A stretch of DNA of 64,000 bases from Vibrio algarum (GTDB lineage Bacteria > Pseudomonadota > Gammaproteobacteria > Enterobacterales > Vibrionaceae). The notes beneath the pieces were generated by a model that had not been told where the DNA came from, ran no database searches, and saw nothing but the letters and a program-made list of their open reading frames with translations. Position numbers and translations under genes: made by a program. How positions within the stretch are numbered: position 1 is the first letter of the stretch; each line of letters starts with the position of its first letter. Location: positions 1,488,001 through 1,552,000 of the forward strand of contig NZ_JAQLOI010000003.1 of NCBI RefSeq assembly GCF_028204155.1, written 5' to 3'. Positions 44,559-54,173 of this stretch are shown here, piece by piece.

Positions 44559-46575
44559 TTCTATCCAAGTTAAAGTCGTTGCATTGTTTATGCTTGTTGC
44601 ATTATTCGCCGTTCTTAGTACTGCAATTACTATCATAAACTATGAAAAAAATAACGCTAAAGAAAAAGAATTACATAGAATAGATTCTATAGCTCAAATT
44701 TTAGCCCCTACAATTACGGCTACTGTTGTGTTTCGAGATGAAGTTAACGCGAACGAGTTGCTGTTACCATTAATGTCAGATAATACGATCATCGATGCTA
44801 GCGTATATACCAGCAAAGGAGAGCTATTTGTCAGTATCGAGTCATCTCATCTAGATTATACTCAGCCTATCAGTGCTTTTTTAACTGTCGATAAGATACT
44901 CGTTCACGATAATACTTATTTTGGCAAGCTCGTTATTAGGGTGAATGATCTATCAATAGAGAAACATATAGAAGTTTATTCACTCTTTATCGCGTTTATA
45001 GCAGTTATCACATTAGCCACGAGTTTAGTACTGGCGATTATTTTTAGCCGGTATATCACTAAACCAATTTTAAACCTAGGGCAAATTGCGACAAGCGTTA
45101 CGGAAACGAATAACTATGCTCTCCGTGCTAAATCTACTACCCATGATGAAATTGGCCAATTGACTGATTGCTTTAATTTAATGTTAGAAAACATAGAGTT
45201 AAGAGATGGCAACCTTGAGTCAAAGGTTAGGCAGCGCACGGTAGAATTAGAAGTTGTAAACAATAAGCTTAAACGACATGCTTATACAGATAGTTTATCT
45301 GATTTGCCGAATAGACGTTTCTTAAATGAAGAGCTTAAAAGATACGTTTCATTCTATGAGGAAGGACAAATAGTAGGCTTCTCAATACTATTTTTAGATT
45401 TAGACGGCTTTAAAGAAGTCAATGATACGATGGGACACGATCATGGCGACGAGTTATTAATTGCGGTCTCAAAAAGACTAAGATCTGCGGTTAGGGCTAC
45501 GGATCTCGTTGCTCGTTTAGGAGGCGATGAATTTACTATTCTGCTTGGTGATGTCATTGATAAAGGTTTAACAACGGGTGTTGCTAAAAACATACACAAA
45601 GAACTAAGTGATCCATTCTTAATCAATGGTGAAGAAGTATTAGTTACGGTTAGTATCGGTATTGCAATATTTCCCGATAACGGCAGCAATGTAGAAACCA
45701 TTCTTAAGTGTGCTGATTTAGCAATGTATGAAGCGAAAAGTGAAGGGCGCAACTGCTACCAATACTTTAACAATATGATGATGCATCGACTTGTTGAAAA
45801 AAGGAAAATAGTGAGCGATCTTAAAGTCGCATTGAGAGAAAACCAGTTCGAACTCTATTTTCAACCTATTATCGATCTCGCGACAAGAAACATTGCTAAG
45901 GTAGAAGTATTGATCCGATGGAATCACCCAACCAAAGGGCTTGTATTTCCAAATGATTTTATAACTATTGCAGAGGAGTTTGGAATCATAAATGAGATAG
46001 GAGAGTGGGTGCTAAGAAACGCCTCTTTTCATATACCTATATTAAGAACAATTTATGAGCAGGATATACAAATAAGCGTTAATGTATCTCCGGCGCAGTT
46101 TAAAGGTGACTTTAAATGGATGGATACTTGGCTACAAGAATGTAAACGGCATCAATTGCAAGTAAGTTTAATCTCGTTTGAAATTACTGAAAACCTACTA
46201 ATGACTAGTGATGACATAGTAAAAAATAGACTTAAGCAGCTTAAAAATGTCGGTATTGATATCGCAATAGACGACTTTGGTGTTGGGTATTCATCACTTT
46301 CGTATCTGCAACAGATTGAAATTGATATTATAAAAATCGATCGCTCATTTGTACAAAACCTAACAGAAGACATGAACAGTCAGGCGTTGTGTAAAGCTAT
46401 TATACATATGGCAAATGAACTCGGTATCAAAGTTGTCGCGGAAGGGATAGAGACTAAACAACAATTAGATTTGTTAGCTTGTTACGGTTGCCATTTTGGA
46501 CAAGGTTATTATTTTTCCAAACCTGTTCCTATCAGCGTATTGAGAGACAGAACAATGAATTCTGTAAGCGTTTAA
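44533..46575 (+). CDS. CHASE8-HAMP-GGDEF-EAL membrane protein (YfiN-like)
   Basis: 680 residues. N-terminal membrane helix, periplasmic CHASE8-like domain (LAPTITATVVFRDEVNANEL), second helix, HAMP (about 175-230), GGDEF domain with LGGDEFTILLG near residue 331, and a C-terminal EAL domain with EVLIRWNHP, NVSPAQF, ENLL, IDDFGVGYSSLSYL and VAEGIET. Both catalytic sites look intact, so it may make and break c-di-GMP. Its start lies inside the yfiR-like gene, implying translational coupling and regulation by that protein. Confidence 0.9.
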   Translation: MKKLIPQFSSIQVKVVALFMLVALFAVLSTAITIINYEKNNAKEKELHRIDSIAQILAPTITATVVFRDEVNANELLLPLMSDNTIIDASVYTSKGELFVSIESSHLDYTQPISAFLTVDKILVHDNTYFGKLVIRVNDLSIEKHIEVYSLFIAFIAVITLATSLVLAIIFSRYITKPILNLGQIATSVTETNNYALRAKSTTHDEIGQLTDCFNLMLENIELRDGNLESKVRQRTVELEVVNNKLKRHAYTDSLSDLPNRRFLNEELKRYVSFYEEGQIVGFSILFLDLDGFKEVNDTMGHDHGDELLIAVSKRLRSAVRATDLVARLGGDEFTILLGDVIDKGLTTGVAKNIHKELSDPFLINGEEVLVTVSIGIAIFPDNGSNVETILKCADLAMYEAKSEGRNCYQYFNNMMMHRLVEKRKIVSDLKVALRENQFELYFQPIIDLATRNIAKVEVLIRWNHPTKGLVFPNDFITIAEEFGIINEIGEWVLRNASFHIPILRTIYEQDIQISVNVSPAQFKGDFKWMDTWLQECKRHQLQVSLISFEITENLLMTSDDIVKNRLKQLKNVGIDIAIDDFGVGYSSLSYLQQIEIDIIKIDRSFVQNLTEDMNSQALCKAIIHMANELGIKVVAEGIETKQQLDLLACYGCHFGQGYYFSKPVPISVLRDRTMNSVSV

Positions 46576-46660
46576 TATTTTTCGGAGTGAGATGTTGATT
46601 ACAACATCTAAGTATTCGGATTTAGAGATTTGTACTCTACATTAAAGCTCTAACAATGAT

Positions 46661-47299
46661 TTACTGCTGCCACTCTAAAATCGCATAGAGCTGAATATAT
46701 TTTCTGACTAGTTGTTGGTCTACTGAGCGCAATAACGGGTGCCCAAATCGAAGATAACACGGCCGAATATGGAATCGAGTGTCTAGCTCATGAATCAGCT
46801 TTGAATCACTTTTATATAGAGATATCCCTTGTTCGGCGTAAGCAGTAAAGTCGTCAGGCAATTCCCCCATCCACCAATCAAGTAGCTCTCGGCTTTTTTG
46901 ACTACGAGAAATCCAATGATCACCTAACAATACGAGCAGATCGCTTGGCTGTATAGCAAAGCCATATTCTGCTTGCCATTCTGTTATGTCAGTAAGCAAC
47001 TTCTCTTTGCAGGTTGTACTAGCACTTGTTAAGTGATGAGTAATAACCCAAACCGTACCTTCGCTTGAGGCTATTCTGAAGTGATGAGGATGATCAGGGG
47101 ATCTTGTTGTATCCATTGGTTCAAATTGATTGACGAGGTTAAATGAATCCAATGTACTTGCCAGCCGTCTCGCAAATGCTCTGCCTAAATGGTGCTCGCT
47201 CATACCTCGGTTGTGTACCGTTGGGTAGTGGCTTTCACATAGTTTCAGGCAGTCTTTTTGAAAATCATGGATAGCCCGAATGACGAGATCTCGTTGCAA
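46661..47299 (-). CDS. Conserved hypothetical protein
   Basis: 212 residues, no signal peptide or membrane segment, so cytosolic. Features include MQRDLVIRAIHDFQKDC, GRAFARRL, DHPHHFRIASSEGTVWVITH and a Trp-rich RELLDWWMGELPDDF. The HHF/WVITHH pattern could suggest a nuclease-like core, but I do not recognise the family. Stand-alone minus-strand gene, divergent from the DUF2164 gene. Confidence 0.6.
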   Translation of the reverse strand: MQRDLVIRAIHDFQKDCLKLCESHYPTVHNRGMSEHHLGRAFARRLASTLDSFNLVNQFEPMDTTRSPDHPHHFRIASSEGTVWVITHHLTSASTTCKEKLLTDITEWQAEYGFAIQPSDLLVLLGDHWISRSQKSRELLDWWMGELPDDFTAYAEQGISLYKSDSKLIHELDTRFHIRPCYLRFGHPLLRSVDQQLVRKYIQLYAILEWQQ

Positions 47300-47427
47300 T
47301 TGTTTTCCCCTAGATTTACATTGAGTAATAAATTAGAACCACATTACAATATAATACGTAGACTAATACTATTCAACAGAACAACTTAATCAAAGTAACT
47401 TGATTTTTAACATAAAAATGTGAGCTT

Positions 47428-47676
47428 ATGAGCGAAATATCCTTTACCCAGAAACAGAGACAAGAGATCATCGACGCACTACAGCGCTATTTTGAAGATG
47501 AACTAGAATTCGATTTAGGTCAGTTTGATGCGGATTTTTTACTTGATTTCATCACAAAAAAAATAGGCCCTGCCTTTTATAATCAGGGTATAAGGGATGC
47601 ACAACAAGTCTTAGACCTAAAACTCGCGGATATCAATGACGAGCTTTACCAAATTGAGAAAGATGACATGGTTTAA
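47428..47676 (+). CDS. DUF2164 family protein
   Basis: 82 residues, MSEISFTQKQRQEIIDALQR then ELEFDLGQFDADFLLDFITK, matching the small acidic DUF2164 family. Helical, cytosolic, function unknown. Weak upstream ribosome site (TGTGAGC). Confidence 0.8.
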   Translation: MSEISFTQKQRQEIIDALQRYFEDELEFDLGQFDADFLLDFITKKIGPAFYNQGIRDAQQVLDLKLADINDELYQIEKDDMV

Positions 47677-47838
47677 TTGTTAACTATCTAATTTCTATTT
47701 AATTTTTATCGCAATCTATTTGTTCAAATAAACTGAACTTACTCATCAAATTTCGTTGCTATTTTCTTGATCCTTTTCAGTAAATAATGTGTTTACGAGA
47801 ATTATTCGTATTTACAATTTACTGGTGAGAAATAAGGC

Positions 47839-48378
47839 ATGTCTTCTGAAGTTAAAAACTATAACCTGTTAGCTAGATTGCTCCATTGGGGCTCAGCTTT
47901 GATTATATTTGGTATGTTTGCCGTTGGGTTATGGATGGTTGATCTGAATTACTACAGCAGTTGGTATCAGACTGCTCCTCATTGGCATAAATCAATTGGC
48001 GTTTTACTCGCGTTGATAACGATTATTCGCATCATTTGGAAGCTTGTTTCTGCTGCTCCCAAAATAGAAGGGTCTGCCCTTGAAAAAATGAGCGCACACG
48101 CTGTTCACCGGTTGCTATATGTACTTATGTTTGTCTTGTTTATATCGGGATACTTAATTTCTACTTCAGATGGTAGAGGGGTAGAAGTATTTGATTGGTT
48201 TACGGTTGTCGGCTTGGGGGAATGGTTTCCTAATCAATCTGATATCTCGGGAATAGTACATTACTACAGTGCAATCATACTTATTGGTTTTGCCGTTTTA
48301 CATGCGGCAGCCGCAATTAAACATCACATTGTTGATAAAGACAATACGCTACGAAAAATGATAGGAGCATCAAAATGA
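47839..48378 (+). CDS. Cytochrome b561
   Basis: 179 residues, four membrane helices. Heme-ligand His appear in YNLLARLLHWGSALIIFG, WHKSIGVLL, HAVHRLLYVLMF and LHAAAAIKHH. A di-heme membrane electron carrier that probably oxidises ubiquinol. It overlaps the following yceI-like gene by 4 bp (ATGA), the common b561-YceI pair. Confidence 0.88.
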   Translation: MSSEVKNYNLLARLLHWGSALIIFGMFAVGLWMVDLNYYSSWYQTAPHWHKSIGVLLALITIIRIIWKLVSAAPKIEGSALEKMSAHAVHRLLYVLMFVLFISGYLISTSDGRGVEVFDWFTVVGLGEWFPNQSDISGIVHYYSAIILIGFAVLHAAAAIKHHIVDKDNTLRKMIGASK

Positions 48379-48944
48379 AGAACATACTGATTAAAACGGG
48401 ACTAGCATTAGCAGTAGCAATGCCTTTTACAGCTAACGCTGCCGACTACACCATCGACACAAAAGGTGCTCACGCATCGATTAACTTTAAAGTTAGTCAC
48501 TTAGGTTACAGCTTTATTAAGGGACGATTTAATACATTTGATGGTGACTTTTCTTATGATCCTAATAATGTAACGGCATCAAAAATAATGGTTAATGTAG
48601 ATACCACAAGCCTGGATTCAAATCATGCAGAACGAGATAAGCACCTACGTAGTGCCGATTTCATTAATGCTGGTAAGTTTTCGGACGCTAAATTTGTCAG
48701 CTCTTCAGTGACCGATGAAGGGAATGGTAAGTTGTCAGTGAACGGTGACTTAACCTTACATGGAAAAACAAGTCCGATAGTTATTTCTGCCGAGTTTATC
48801 GGGGAGGGTTCAGACCCTTGGGGGGGCTATCGCGCAGGTTTTGTAGGAACAACAACGTTACAGCTTAGTGACTTCGGGATAAAAGCGATGGGTATGGCGC
48901 AGACAGTAGATATGGAGCTCATTGTTGAAGGTATTAAAAAATAG
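48375..48944 (+). CDS. YceI family periplasmic isoprenoid-binding protein
   Basis: 189 residues with a signal peptide (ALAVAMPFTANA). YceI lipocalin-like barrel: DTKGAHASINFKVSHLGYSF, LRSADFINAGKF, GDLTLHGKTSPIVI. The family binds polyisoprenoid such as ubiquinone. Translationally coupled to cytochrome b561. Confidence 0.9.
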   Translation: MKNILIKTGLALAVAMPFTANAADYTIDTKGAHASINFKVSHLGYSFIKGRFNTFDGDFSYDPNNVTASKIMVNVDTTSLDSNHAERDKHLRSADFINAGKFSDAKFVSSSVTDEGNGKLSVNGDLTLHGKTSPIVISAEFIGEGSDPWGGYRAGFVGTTTLQLSDFGIKAMGMAQTVDMELIVEGIKK

Positions 48945-48984
48945 ATAAAGTTAGGCCAAGCGGTAGTCGCTTGGCCTTTTACAA

Positions 48985-50445
48985 TTATGCTGTTTCTAAT
49001 ACTTGAGTATCATTAACAATATTCATTTTCTCGCCGTATATGGTGCGCAATTCAGTCATGACTTCTAGTCGAGATACTACACCGACAAGTGCTCCATCTT
49101 GAAGTACTGGTAGAGTCTGTGGTTTATTTATCTTCATGCTTTTTGCTCTTTCTTCTAATGAAAGAGATGCAAACTGAGTAGCGATTCCCATTCCTGTTGT
49201 TGGATAAAGCTGCTCTTTGTCGATACACAAGAACTCAACTAAGTTAACTAAAGATTCATCTTCGTTTACGGCTACAACATCTCTAGACATTAGGTCTACG
49301 ACTTTCTGACCCTTTGAAGGTAAGTAATCTTGACACCATAAGTCTACCATTGCGTCATGAACAGAGAAAAACCCAACTAATTTACCTTGAACATTGACGA
49401 CAGGCGCACCTTGAAGTTTTCTGTCTGTAAGTGCATCTATAGCTAGCTCAGTTGGCATGTCTGCTTGTACGGCATAAAAGTCTTTATTCATGATATCGAT
49501 AGCAGTTAGATTAGTTTTCATAGCAAGTTCCTTAAGTGACGGTGTTAGTTCTGTTGTTTTAATTGATAAAGATTGTGCGGATTGTAGTTCTGGACGTACA
49601 TAGATAGACCAGTTTGAAAGTCCAACTAGTACTGCGCCTCCCACAATGTTTCCGAGGGTGACAGGTATTAGGTTTGCGGTAATAAAGTTAACGAAAGTGA
49701 GGTCTGAATATTGACTCGCTTCAGCTCCAACTTGTATCCAAAATGACTGTGGAGCGATCGTTTGAATCAAAATACCGAGAGGTACCATAAACATATTGGC
49801 AACACAGTGTTCAAAGCCACTACTAACAAACATCGCAACAGGTAGCATGACCATGAATGCTTTACCTACAGCGCTTTGAGTACTAAAAGTAAGCCAAATA
49901 GCGAGACAGACTAATAGGTTACACAAGACACCAAGTGCAAAAGCTTCTACTGGTGAATGGTGCAATTTATGCTGTGCGATATTAAGCGCATTTAGTCCCC
50001 ATTGACCGCTGTCCATCTGGTATAGACCGGCTGCGACAACAAGCATTAATAGCAATATTGCGCCAATAAAGTTACCCACATAAACTTTGCCCCAGATAAG
50101 AACCATACGTTTGAAACTAATTTGGCGATTAGCCCAAGCAATACTGGACAAAACCGAACTAGTAAATAGCTCGCCCCCCATCAACACGATAAGAATCAGC
50201 CCCATACTAAACGCAAGACCACCAGCGAAACGACTAAGTCCCCAACCTGTAGAATGACTACCAGTCGTTACAGTGATATAAAACAAAAAAGCTAAGCCGA
50301 TAAACATGCCAGCCATAATAGCTAAGCTTATTGTCATGCTTGTTGTTTTCGTGGTTTTGCTTACCGCGAATTTTTCTGCTTGAGTCATCATCTCTTTTGG
50401 TGAGAAAAGTTGTTTGAGTTCGGATGATTCATTTGATGAAATCAT
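48985..50445 (-). CDS. Formate/nitrite transporter with C-terminal CBS domain pair
   Basis: 486 residues. The first roughly 280 form an FNT channel: KFAVSKTTKTTSMTISLAIM, GGELFTSSVL, VLCNLLVCLAIWL, SGFEHCVANMFMVPLG and NFITANLIPVTLGNIVGGA. After a linker, two CBS repeats follow (IMNKDFYAVQADMPTELAID with QGAPVVNVQGKLVGFFS; DLMSRDVVAVNEDESLVNLV with TLPVLQDGALVGVVS). CBS pairs bind adenine nucleotides, so the channel may be gated by energy state; that is inference. Divergent from LysR. Confidence 0.88.
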   Translation of the reverse strand: MISSNESSELKQLFSPKEMMTQAEKFAVSKTTKTTSMTISLAIMAGMFIGLAFLFYITVTTGSHSTGWGLSRFAGGLAFSMGLILIVLMGGELFTSSVLSSIAWANRQISFKRMVLIWGKVYVGNFIGAILLLMLVVAAGLYQMDSGQWGLNALNIAQHKLHHSPVEAFALGVLCNLLVCLAIWLTFSTQSAVGKAFMVMLPVAMFVSSGFEHCVANMFMVPLGILIQTIAPQSFWIQVGAEASQYSDLTFVNFITANLIPVTLGNIVGGAVLVGLSNWSIYVRPELQSAQSLSIKTTELTPSLKELAMKTNLTAIDIMNKDFYAVQADMPTELAIDALTDRKLQGAPVVNVQGKLVGFFSVHDAMVDLWCQDYLPSKGQKVVDLMSRDVVAVNEDESLVNLVEFLCIDKEQLYPTTGMGIATQFASLSLEERAKSMKINKPQTLPVLQDGALVGVVSRLEVMTELRTIYGEKMNIVNDTQVLETA

Positions 50446-50659
50446 TTATTCCTCCTTAAGTAGTTTTTCATGTGGCTCCCATTTTGTTTGTAAAATTTGT
50501 TACGTCGGTTGCAGGATGACGTTCTGATGGGTCTAGAATAAGGCTGAATTTATGTAGAGGTAAAATTGATAATTTTCATTAAGATAATCAAACAAATTGA
50601 TATACAATAATTGCAAACGAAAAGCCCCTTACGACAAAGCCCCAAAAGAGGTCGATTTA

Positions 50660-51565
50660 ATGCGTTACTCCTTAAAACAACTTGCTGTATTTGAAGCCGT
50701 TGCTCATACCGGTAGTGTCAGCCTGGCCGCAGACAAACTTTCCTTGACTCAATCGGCTACAAGCATGTCATTAGCACAGCTTGAAAAGATGCTTGGCAGG
50801 CCCTTGTTCGAAAGGCAGGGGAAACGTATGGCACTGACACACTGGGGGATGTGGCTTCGTCCAAAAGCCAAAAAGCTATTGCAGGATGCTCAACAGATAG
50901 AACTTGGTTTTGTCGAGCAGCATTTAATTAGCGGTGAGATCGGTCTATGCGCAAGCCAAACTCCAGCGGAGCACCTTGTCCCAGAGCTTATCAGTACTAT
51001 TGATAACGACTTTCCTGAAATTAGAATTAATCTTGAAGTCAAAAGTACTGACGGTGTTATAGAAAGTGTTTTAAATTACAAAAATGATTTAGGCATAATA
51101 GAAGGACGTTGCGACGACACCAGAATTCATCAGGAAACTTGGTGTAGAGACCATTTGACAGTCGTTGTATCTGCACATCATCCATTTGCTAGAAGAGATA
51201 CCGTAAGTCTAGCCCAGCTAGAGCAAGCGAAATGGGTCTTGCGCGAACTAGGTTCAGGTACCCGCAAAATTTTTGATAGCTCGATTCATCGTTTGATCGC
51301 TGATCTTGATGTTTGGCGTGAGTACGAGCACGTACCGGTTCTTCGGAGTATGGTCGCTAATGGCCCTTATCTAACGTGCTTACCTTATTTGGATGTTGAA
51401 AAACATATTGAGAGTGGAAGTTTGGTTGCCCTAAACGTTCCAGAACTAAAAATGGAAAGAACACTCTCTTTTATCTGGAGAGCTGATATGGCCGATAATC
51501 CATTGGCAACCTGTATTAAAAGAGAAGGGCTAAGAATGATGAAAGGAAAACCGAGCGTTTTCTAA
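50660..51565 (+). CDS. LysR-family transcriptional regulator
   Basis: 301 residues from the ATG at 50660 (AGAGGTCG upstream; the frame is open from 50597). N-terminal helix-turn-helix LKQLAVFEAVAHTGSVSLAA then KLSLTQSATSMSLAQLEKML; C-terminal substrate-binding domain starting GEIGLCASQTPAEHLV, resembling CysB/CbbR-like members. Adjacent to the FNT channel (divergent) and the DUF1097 gene (downstream); either may be a target. Confidence 0.85.
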   Translation: MRYSLKQLAVFEAVAHTGSVSLAADKLSLTQSATSMSLAQLEKMLGRPLFERQGKRMALTHWGMWLRPKAKKLLQDAQQIELGFVEQHLISGEIGLCASQTPAEHLVPELISTIDNDFPEIRINLEVKSTDGVIESVLNYKNDLGIIEGRCDDTRIHQETWCRDHLTVVVSAHHPFARRDTVSLAQLEQAKWVLRELGSGTRKIFDSSIHRLIADLDVWREYEHVPVLRSMVANGPYLTCLPYLDVEKHIESGSLVALNVPELKMERTLSFIWRADMADNPLATCIKREGLRMMKGKPSVF

Positions 51566-51744
51566 TAGAGTCAAAACAACCAAACAAAGTAACTCCTTGT
51601 GTTGAAGAATCGTTTGCGTCACATTTTTTATGTAATGTAATTATTTACATGAGTTTTTATGTGATGCGCATCAACATAATGAGTGTAGCAATTCACTATT
51701 ATCCAGCTCTCATTGATAAATAACTATCTTAGTGGAGTTGGGTA

Positions 51745-52242
51745 ATGAGTGTATTACTGGCGATAGCGATTACAACTGGTATTCTTTCTGGCGTTTGGGG
51801 GTGGTTATCAATTAGCTTAGGTTTAATCACTTGGGCTGGATTTTTAGGTTGTACTAGTTACTTCGCATCACCAAAAGACGGAATCAGTGGATTGGGAACA
51901 AGCCTCTTAACCAATATGACGGGTGTATTTTGGGCGATGGTCATTATACAAGCGTCCAATTTAGTTGCAATGGAAATCATAGGTTACGTTGTCACTGGTC
52001 TCGTTGCTTTCATGATGTGTATACAAGCAAAAAAAGCCTGGTTGAGTTATATTCCTGGTACATTCATTGGGTCTTGCGCAACATTTGCCGCTGATGGAAA
52101 TTGGAAACTAGTTATTCCTTCTATTATCGTAGGCGCTATTTTTGGTTACCTAATGAAAGCATCAGGTATTATGCTGAAAGAAAGGCTTGATAAAAAAGAG
52201 CCTGGGTTCCATTCAATCGAGGGTGCAGAATCCGCACGTTAG
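51745..52242 (+). CDS. DUF1097 family inner-membrane protein
   Basis: 165 residues, five membrane segments. Pattern GVWGWLSISLGLITWAGFLG, CTSYFASPKDG, and YIPGTFIGSCATFA matches the DUF1097 (YcdZ-like) family. Role unknown. Clear ribosome site (AGTGGAG). Follows LysR by 179 bp. Confidence 0.8.
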   Translation: MSVLLAIAITTGILSGVWGWLSISLGLITWAGFLGCTSYFASPKDGISGLGTSLLTNMTGVFWAMVIIQASNLVAMEIIGYVVTGLVAFMMCIQAKKAWLSYIPGTFIGSCATFAADGNWKLVIPSIIVGAIFGYLMKASGIMLKERLDKKEPGFHSIEGAESAR

Positions 52243-52304
52243 TCGCTCATAATTGCGCTATCAGTTATTTTGATTAAAGCATGCAGCAAAACTTTGCATG
52301 CTTT

Positions 52305-53947
52305 TTACGTATTACCGTTAGCCATTATAATTACGCGTTTTAATGTCCACCTAATCAAAAGAGGTATGCATTCTGAACCCTTATGCTCACACTGAGAAAC
52401 AATAGCCAAAGCCACATCAGGCTTGGCGTGTTTTTTAAGAACACGTGAAATGACCTTCTTGGCAGGGATAGGATGATCATGTGGTATTTTTAGCATGTCC
52501 TTAAAAAAAGTTCGAATCCGTTAGCGTATAAGTAATGCTCAATATCCTTGTCTGGTAACTCTGTCAGTCTATGTTTTTCTAAATCATTGCCTAATAATGA
52601 ACGTACGGCAGTCGCATATTTTTTCCCTGCAGCGTCACCGTCCGTTACTACATGCCAGTCTATCTCGTACGCCTTTGCCACTTTTATAAGTGATTTTAAT
52701 CCAGATTGAGCAAACTCAATTATTTGTACACCTTCTGCTGCTAAGTTATAACCACAAAGTTTTGCGAGTTCATTGAACAGCCAAACTTCTGTTTCTCCTT
52801 CCACAAGTAACCAGCACCGTGCAAATAACGCATTGGAACGATGAAACCTGATATGAAACCCAACTCGTCTCAACTCATCTTTACTTAGCAAGTTTGGTGA
52901 CATAGATTTCGAGATAGTTTTGTCGGACTTTCTAATTAGGCGTCGAATCGAATGGAGAGGGATTGCTGCCAGCAGAGATGCACTGTTTGTGGTTAATACT
53001 TTTTGAGTTGGCACCAGTTGTAAAAGATTCCATGCTCGGCTCAGGTGTGTGGGATGAAGTCTACCTTCCGGATCCTCTATAACGAGTATAGGACGTGCAC
53101 AACGCCGTAAGTTATTTGGTCCTTTCGCTTGTAAATAAGTGTTTAATAAAATAAGGATAAGCAGGCGGGTTTGAGAGTCGTTTGTTTCTTCTATTACCTG
53201 CATTAGGTTGTTACTACCGACTGAAGATGTTGCGAAAAGAAGACTTTCACGGGGTTTTCTAGGGTTTTGGTTTTTTTTACTCGTAAATGAAAAGTAATGC
53301 TCAACAAGATTTTCCATCGATTTTAAACTGCTTCGCATTTCCCCCTTGTTTACGTGACCAGGCATGGCGAGTAGTCTTCGACAGGTGTTTTCTATTCGCT
53401 TCTCTATACGTGAGTTTGTTGCATCATCATTGGAAGAATTAGCCTTGTTGTTGTCAAAGTAACGTGAATCTTGGATGCGGATGACAGGATGTAAGCTGGT
53501 GAGTTCTTCCGCCAGTTTTTTTGAATGATGCAAAGGCTTAATATTGCCTTCGTTGTCAAGAAAGCAATAGTTACTTGTGATTTTGTAAATGTCTCGTGTT
53601 GCGCTTACTCGATAAATGATTTTTTTGTTGCTAAATTCATCTTCTATCCAGACAGGCTTAAGCTTTCTATAACGCCCGGAACGATCTTCTCCAGAGAACG
53701 ATGGGACAAAGGTGATGATGATTTGTAAATGCTGTGTTTGTGGGTGCGCTATGGCGTAGTCAACATGAAAGTCTTGCATTTCAAACTGATATAATTCTGA
53801 ACGAGGTGGAAGAGCTACTGAGAGTGCATCGAGTAGGGAAGACTTTCCCCACGTGTTTTCACCGATAAGCGTTGTTAGCTCATCGAAAGTGAGTGAAAGC
53901 CGTCGAATACCTCTAAAACCGGAGATCTCTATACGTTCAATTTGCAT
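52305..53947 (-). pseudogene. OLD-family ATP-dependent nuclease (YbjD-like), frameshifted
   Basis: An SMC-like ATPase joined to a TOPRIM nuclease domain, about 547 residues across two frames. Walker A is GENTWGKS at 29-36; the ATPase C-motif region has PILVIEDPEGRLHPTHLSRA; TOPRIM residues are in LLVEGETEVWLF and VVTDGDAAGKKYA. The long frame ends LFLRTC at 52490, but adding one T to a run (A7 at 52503-52509 on the plus strand) continues it as FFKDMLKIPHDHPIPAKK through the ORF at 52305-52496. Likely one gene, broken or misread near its 3' end. Confidence 0.82.
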
Positions 53948-54173
53948 AAGCTTGTCCCTCTTTTAAGTATAAGCTTATACGAGATTAGTAATATTTGCAT
54001 AATAGTAACAAACATTTATGTACGTAAGAAATTGATCTTAAAGAAATTGGTTAAACCTAGTTGATTTTGATTTCGCTGTGTACCAATGTCTAACAGGTGA
54101 CTTTTTAAGAATTCATTACATTGTCATAAAAGAAGGTTTACCATGTACAAGAATAAAAACAGAATAAAAAATT

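Noticed and set aside
46661..47299. Nuclease call for the 212-residue protein
   Set aside because: Only a loose His pattern supports it; left as hypothetical.
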